Shown: piece by piece, positions 5,436 to 8,005 of the stretch
Layout of the letters: each line of letters starts with the position of its first letter
How positions within the stretch are numbered: the stretch's first letter is position 1
Source of the DNA: DASTHV01 sp035718045
Lineage (GTDB): Bacteria; Patescibacteriota; Saccharimonadia; Saccharimonadales; UBA10212
Direction: 5' to 3'
DNA: 8,005 nt
Assembly (NCBI GenBank): GCA_035718045.1
Contig: DASTHV010000028.1
Location: forward strand, 1 to 8,005
Notes under the pieces: model-generated
What the model was told of the DNA's origin: nothing
The model's database searches: none
The model's input: only the letters and a program-made list of their open reading frames with translations
Translations under genes and position numbers: made by a program

Positions 5436-6322
5436 CGCAGATAACCTCTCATAAAGTCTCTACTGGTCATGGTCTTGCCGGAGGGGGCGATCAGTTCGAC
5501 AATCTCTAAAAAGCCTGGCTGGCAGGTGATTACAAGCGCGCCGTCGGTCTGGCTTTTAGCGACCCGGGCCTTGGTAATCACGATTTCATGCCCGTGAACC
5601 ACCGCTCGGGTCTTGGGAAAACCCAAAAAGGCCCTGACTTGGCGCTCAATAGCATCGGCCGGCTCACTAAAGTCGGTTTTGCCCATAGCTTTGGTCAATA
5701 ATCTGCTGAAGGTGACCTCGGTTTCATCCTGCGGCCGCGGCTTTAGCGAGCCGGCCAAAATTCCGTCCAAATTATCCCTCAACAGCTGACAGCCGATATT
5801 CAATAGCTTTTCGGCTAGCTGGAATTTATTTTCCGACCCGGCGAGTTCCACTTTTTGCTGAACATATACCGGGCCGGCGTCCATCTCGGCACTCAAGCGC
5901 ATCAGCGACACTCCGGTTTGCCGTTCGCCATTTAAAATCGCTGTTTCCACAGGGGTAGGGCCGCGCAGTTTGGGCAGCAGGCTAGGGTGGATATTGATAA
6001 TGCCCTTGGGGAATAAATCCATAATTTGCTGCGGTACCAGCCGTCCGTAGGCCACCAAAACGCCGGCCTCGGCGCCCAGATTCTTTAGTTTGTCTATTAG
6101 CTCACCCGGCTTATCTATCAGCACCGGAATGTGGTAAGCGTGGGCTACTTCCACGATTTCCAGCGGACGTTTACTGCGCGATACGCCTTCCGTGTAGCTG
6201 GCGGCTACCGCCTTTACATCATAGCCGGCGTGGACCAAGGCTTGCAGCGTCGGTGCCGTGGTCGGCGCGGCCGTCGCCAGACGTTCATTGCCGAAAAAGA
6301 CCAGTTTAGGTTTGGAAGACAT
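5432..6322 (-). CDS. fmt: Methionyl-tRNA formyltransferase
   Basis: Transfers the formyl group from 10-formyltetrahydrofolate to Met-tRNA for initiation, in the cytoplasm. The protein has 296 residues, slightly under the usual 310 or so. The N-terminal hydrolase-type domain carries the catalytic triad of the family: N110 and H112 in NIHPSLLP (110-117), followed by RG at 120-121, and D148 in EMDAGP. A smaller C-terminal domain (about 205-296) begins around the KTDFS segment and ends MRGYLR, typical of Fmt_C. The substrate loop that reads PDRPxGRG in many bacteria is here SYTEGVSRSKR (about 42-52), still basic but clearly altered. The ATG at 6322 lies inside the end of def, a 17-nt overlap, with a weak GAGAAAG upstream, so translation is probably coupled to def. 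Identity is secure from motifs and neighbour. Confidence 0.95.
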   Translation of the reverse strand: MSSKPKLVFFGNERLATAAPTTAPTLQALVHAGYDVKAVAASYTEGVSRSKRPLEIVEVAHAYHIPVLIDKPGELIDKLKNLGAEAGVLVAYGRLVPQQIMDLFPKGIINIHPSLLPKLRGPTPVETAILNGERQTGVSLMRLSAEMDAGPVYVQQKVELAGSENKFQLAEKLLNIGCQLLRDNLDGILAGSLKPRPQDETEVTFSRLLTKAMGKTDFSEPADAIERQVRAFLGFPKTRAVVHGHEIVITKARVAKSQTDGALVITCQPGFLEIVELIAPSGKTMTSRDFMRGYLR

Positions 6323-6881
6323 TGGCTTTCTCGGCTTGCTCGTAGGGCAAGGGCTCCAATTTACCGTTGTCGGTCAGCTTATAAAAGGCGTCTTTTTTAT
6401 CCTTGATGTGGTCTACGAACACAAGGCCGTTACAGTGGTCGATTTCGTGCTGAAAAATGCGGGCTAAAAAGCCCTCGGCCTTGACGCGCACCGGCTGGCC
6501 GTTTTCATCCAGGGCCCGTACCCGCACCTTGCTATAACGCGGCACTTTACCATAAATATCGGTGACGCTTAGGCAGCCCTCGTAATCTTCTTCTATTTGG
6601 CCCTCTTTTTTGACTATTTCAGGGTTGATAAAAATGCTGAAGGTCTTGTCGTCCTTATTTTCAAAGTCATTACGGACGATGACTATTTTGTAAGGCAGGT
6701 CGATTTGGACGGCCGCCAGGGCCACGCCGACTTCATGCTCGCGGCTGTTTTCCCAGTCGATTGTCGATTCAATCATCTGCTTGATTATCGCCCGGACCTC
6801 GGATGTGATAGCCGGCACGCGCTTAGAGCGCTGGCGCAGGCGCGGATTAGGTAGCACGATGATTTTATCTTTAGCGGACAT
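6306..6881 (-). CDS. def: Peptide deformylase
   Basis: A metalloenzyme that removes the N-formyl group from nascent proteins at the ribosome. All three family motifs are present in the 191-residue protein. Motif 1 is GVALAAVQ (52-59), with Ala54 where most family members have Gly. Motif 2 is EGCLS (101-105), with metal ligand C103. Motif 3 is HEIDH (145-149), with metal ligands H145 and H149 and catalytic E146. The length is a little above the E. coli enzyme; there are additional residues near 70-80 and a polar C-terminal extension after about 165. The gene overlaps fmt by 17 nt. No Shine-Dalgarno precedes the ATG at 6881; instead four copies of a 7-bp repeat stop 5 nt before it. No closer upstream methionine is available, so the start is reasonable. 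Confidence 0.95.
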   Translation of the reverse strand: MSAKDKIIVLPNPRLRQRSKRVPAITSEVRAIIKQMIESTIDWENSREHEVGVALAAVQIDLPYKIVIVRNDFENKDDKTFSIFINPEIVKKEGQIEEDYEGCLSVTDIYGKVPRYSKVRVRALDENGQPVRVKAEGFLARIFQHEIDHCNGLVFVDHIKDKKDAFYKLTDNGKLEPLPYEQAEKANVFQT

Positions 6882-7009
6882 ATAAATAGGTTACAGGTTT
6901 TAGGTTACAGGTTCTAGTTTAAGAAACGTAAAAAATTTCCAAAGGCATATTACACCACATTTTCTATCATTGAGAGGTACGGCTTCTTAACAATCTTAAA
7001 ACTAAAATT
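6882..7009 (-). other. Intergenic region between patatin-like gene and def
   Basis: A 128-nt AT-rich gap between two minus-strand genes. It holds the heptanucleotide repeat next to def. On the minus strand GTGTAATATG (about 6946-6955) resembles a -10 element, but I find no matching -35, so no promoter is called. No stem followed by a T-run is seen that would clearly terminate the patatin-like transcript. Confidence 0.5.
6886..6913. repeat. Four tandem 7-bp repeats (NNAGGTT) upstream of def
   Basis: On the plus strand the units are ATAGGTT, ACAGGTT, TTAGGTT and ACAGGTT, contiguous over 28 bp. They also form an imperfect 14-bp doublet. In the def mRNA they read as repeated AACCU followed by two variable bases, ending five bases before the AUG, where a ribosome binding site would normally lie. 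The unit is telomere-like in look only. Confidence 0.85.
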
Positions 7010-7978
7010 TTAGATTTTGAGCTGGCGCTTAAAGTTCTCGATGATCAATTCCTGAGTCGTTTTGTCGGGCGCAAAAGAGTTAAGAGTGGCTTCGGCGCCG
7101 GCTAGTAAACCGAGCTCCAACCGCCGGCGCTTGGTACTTAGCTGGTTAGGCATACCGCGTCGCCATTTTGGCGTAACAGTCAAAATATGCGTGCCGTCGT
7201 AGTGGTTCCAGATATGGCTTAGACCGTTCACCGAATACTCGGCGTGCCCCAGGTACAGTTCGGCCAAATGATTGTCGATCTTAGCGAAATAAGGAGCCAC
7301 TAGCCGTTTATCCAATATTTTAGGTCCGTGCTGGGCGCGCCGGGGCATTGAATAGAGCAGTACTATATGGGTGCAGTTTTCAGCCATAGCGCTATGGATA
7401 CAAAACGGATCCAGTAGCGAACCGTCTAGAAACCTGTGTTTATGGAACATAAATGGCCGCGGCCGAGGGTAAGGGGGAATGCTGGCCGAGGCGTGCAACG
7501 CCCGGTCAAGCTCGTAAGCGGATCTAAAATTCTTTAGAATGAAGTTTTTATGATTAGAAGCGTCGGTGGCCACAATGTGAAGCGGCGGTTGGGATTTAAT
7601 CGCCTTGGCGTAATTTAGGGGAGTTTTGGTGTGCATTATTTGTTGGACGTAGTCTAAATCGAACAACTTCCCGCCATGTAAGAAACGTTTGGCGCTGACA
7701 AACTGAACCTGAGAATAGTCCAAAAAGAAACGCAAGCCAGTGAGCGTGTCCTCGCCGGCAAAAAATGAGCCACTATACGCGCCGGAAGACGAGCCGTATA
7801 TCACATCAAAAGCACTCTTATAGCCTAGTGCTTCTAGGGCGGCCAGACTGCCGCCGGAAACTACGCCTCTTAGGCCGCCGCCCTCGATGCATAAGGCAAC
7901 TTTAAAAGCGTCTTGTCTGGCACCTGGCCGTGAGCCGCTGTGGTGCCTTTGCTTAACGATTTCTAGAACCTGGTTCAT
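7010..7978 (-). CDS. Patatin-like phospholipase family protein
   Basis: A probable cytoplasmic lipid acyl hydrolase that uses a Ser-Asp dyad. In the 322-residue protein the oxyanion-hole loop is GGGLRG (33-38), the nucleophile elbow is GSSSG (62-66) with Ser64, and the second catalytic residue is Asp185 in the DG pair (185-186). The ASASIP block (163-168) is also typical of the family. All elements needed for activity are therefore present. There is no signal peptide or membrane segment. The basic C-terminal part (about 280-322) is not a recognised domain. The layout, with a short basic N-terminus followed by VALCIEGGG, resembles the bacterial patatins of the YjjU type. The exact lipid substrate cannot be told. 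The in-frame stop at 7994-7996 limits the start; ATG 7978 lacks a Shine-Dalgarno. If the host lacks lipid synthesis, as many CPR bacteria do, it might process scavenged lipids (inference). Confidence 0.93.
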   Translation of the reverse strand: MNQVLEIVKQRHHSGSRPGARQDAFKVALCIEGGGLRGVVSGGSLAALEALGYKSAFDVIYGSSSGAYSGSFFAGEDTLTGLRFFLDYSQVQFVSAKRFLHGGKLFDLDYVQQIMHTKTPLNYAKAIKSQPPLHIVATDASNHKNFILKNFRSAYELDRALHASASIPPYPRPRPFMFHKHRFLDGSLLDPFCIHSAMAENCTHIVLLYSMPRRAQHGPKILDKRLVAPYFAKIDNHLAELYLGHAEYSVNGLSHIWNHYDGTHILTVTPKWRRGMPNQLSTKRRRLELGLLAGAEATLNSFAPDKTTQELIIENFKRQLKI

Positions 7979-8005
7979 AACTGCAATCTGATGTTAAAGA
8001 CATTC

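Noticed and set aside
6131..6854. Plus-strand frames of 69-91 codons opposite fmt and def
   Set aside because: Both strands cannot easily code here, and Def and Fmt are identified by catalytic motifs.
6886..6913. CRISPR array or telomere-like sequence
   Set aside because: The units are 7 bp and contiguous with no spacers, and the array is short and internal to the chromosome segment.
6946..6955. Promoter for def on the minus strand
   Set aside because: A -10-like stretch is present but no acceptable -35 lies 16-18 bp upstream.

Overview
The window looks like a chromosomal segment from a small-genome bacterium, most likely a member of the Candidate Phyla Radiation (Patescibacteria, possibly a Saccharibacteria relative). 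The clues are a def-fmt pair with somewhat unusual sequences, a run of unrecognised proteins sharing a small alpha-helical domain that I tentatively link to DUF5663, tight gene packing, and patchy use of Shine-Dalgarno sites. The first complete gene ends in TGA with no sensible read-through, so UGA is a stop here. That argues against the lineages that recode UGA as glycine. The taxonomic call is an inference from gene style; no marker gene settles it.

Left half (2-4230, all plus strand): a compact five-gene operon of unknown function. It starts with the 3' part of a membrane protein with a histidine-rich, probably extracytoplasmic C-terminus, whose frame is open at the window edge. A small DUF5663-like protein follows (1177-1536). 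Next is a 13-codon mini-ORF overlapping that stop (1533-1574), then a second DUF5663-like protein with a Pro/Gln tail (1583-2041). A 597-residue, largely disordered and coiled protein comes next, with three short N-terminal repeats and a basic tail (2092-3885). A third DUF5663-like protein ends the run (3889-4230). Spacing of 3-50 nt and stop-start coupling suggest joint expression of all five.

Middle (4231-5435, plus strand): a 113-nt gap with a plausible sigma70-type promoter and a small 5' hairpin, then a divergent sigma70-family factor. That protein has a roughly 45-residue insertion between regions 2.1 and 2.2 and changed residues at positions that read the -10 element. It could control the operon beside it, but nothing here proves this.

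Right half (5432-7978, minus strand): a patatin-like lipid acyl hydrolase, a 128-nt gap holding four copies of a 7-bp repeat just before the def start codon, then peptide deformylase (def) and methionyl-tRNA formyltransferase (fmt) overlapping by 17 nt. fmt adds the formyl group to initiator Met-tRNA and def later removes it from the nascent protein, so the pair is the usual N-formylmethionine cycle. fmt and the sigma gene converge with interlocked stop codons. I saw no RNA genes, CRISPR arrays, insertion sequences or integration sites.
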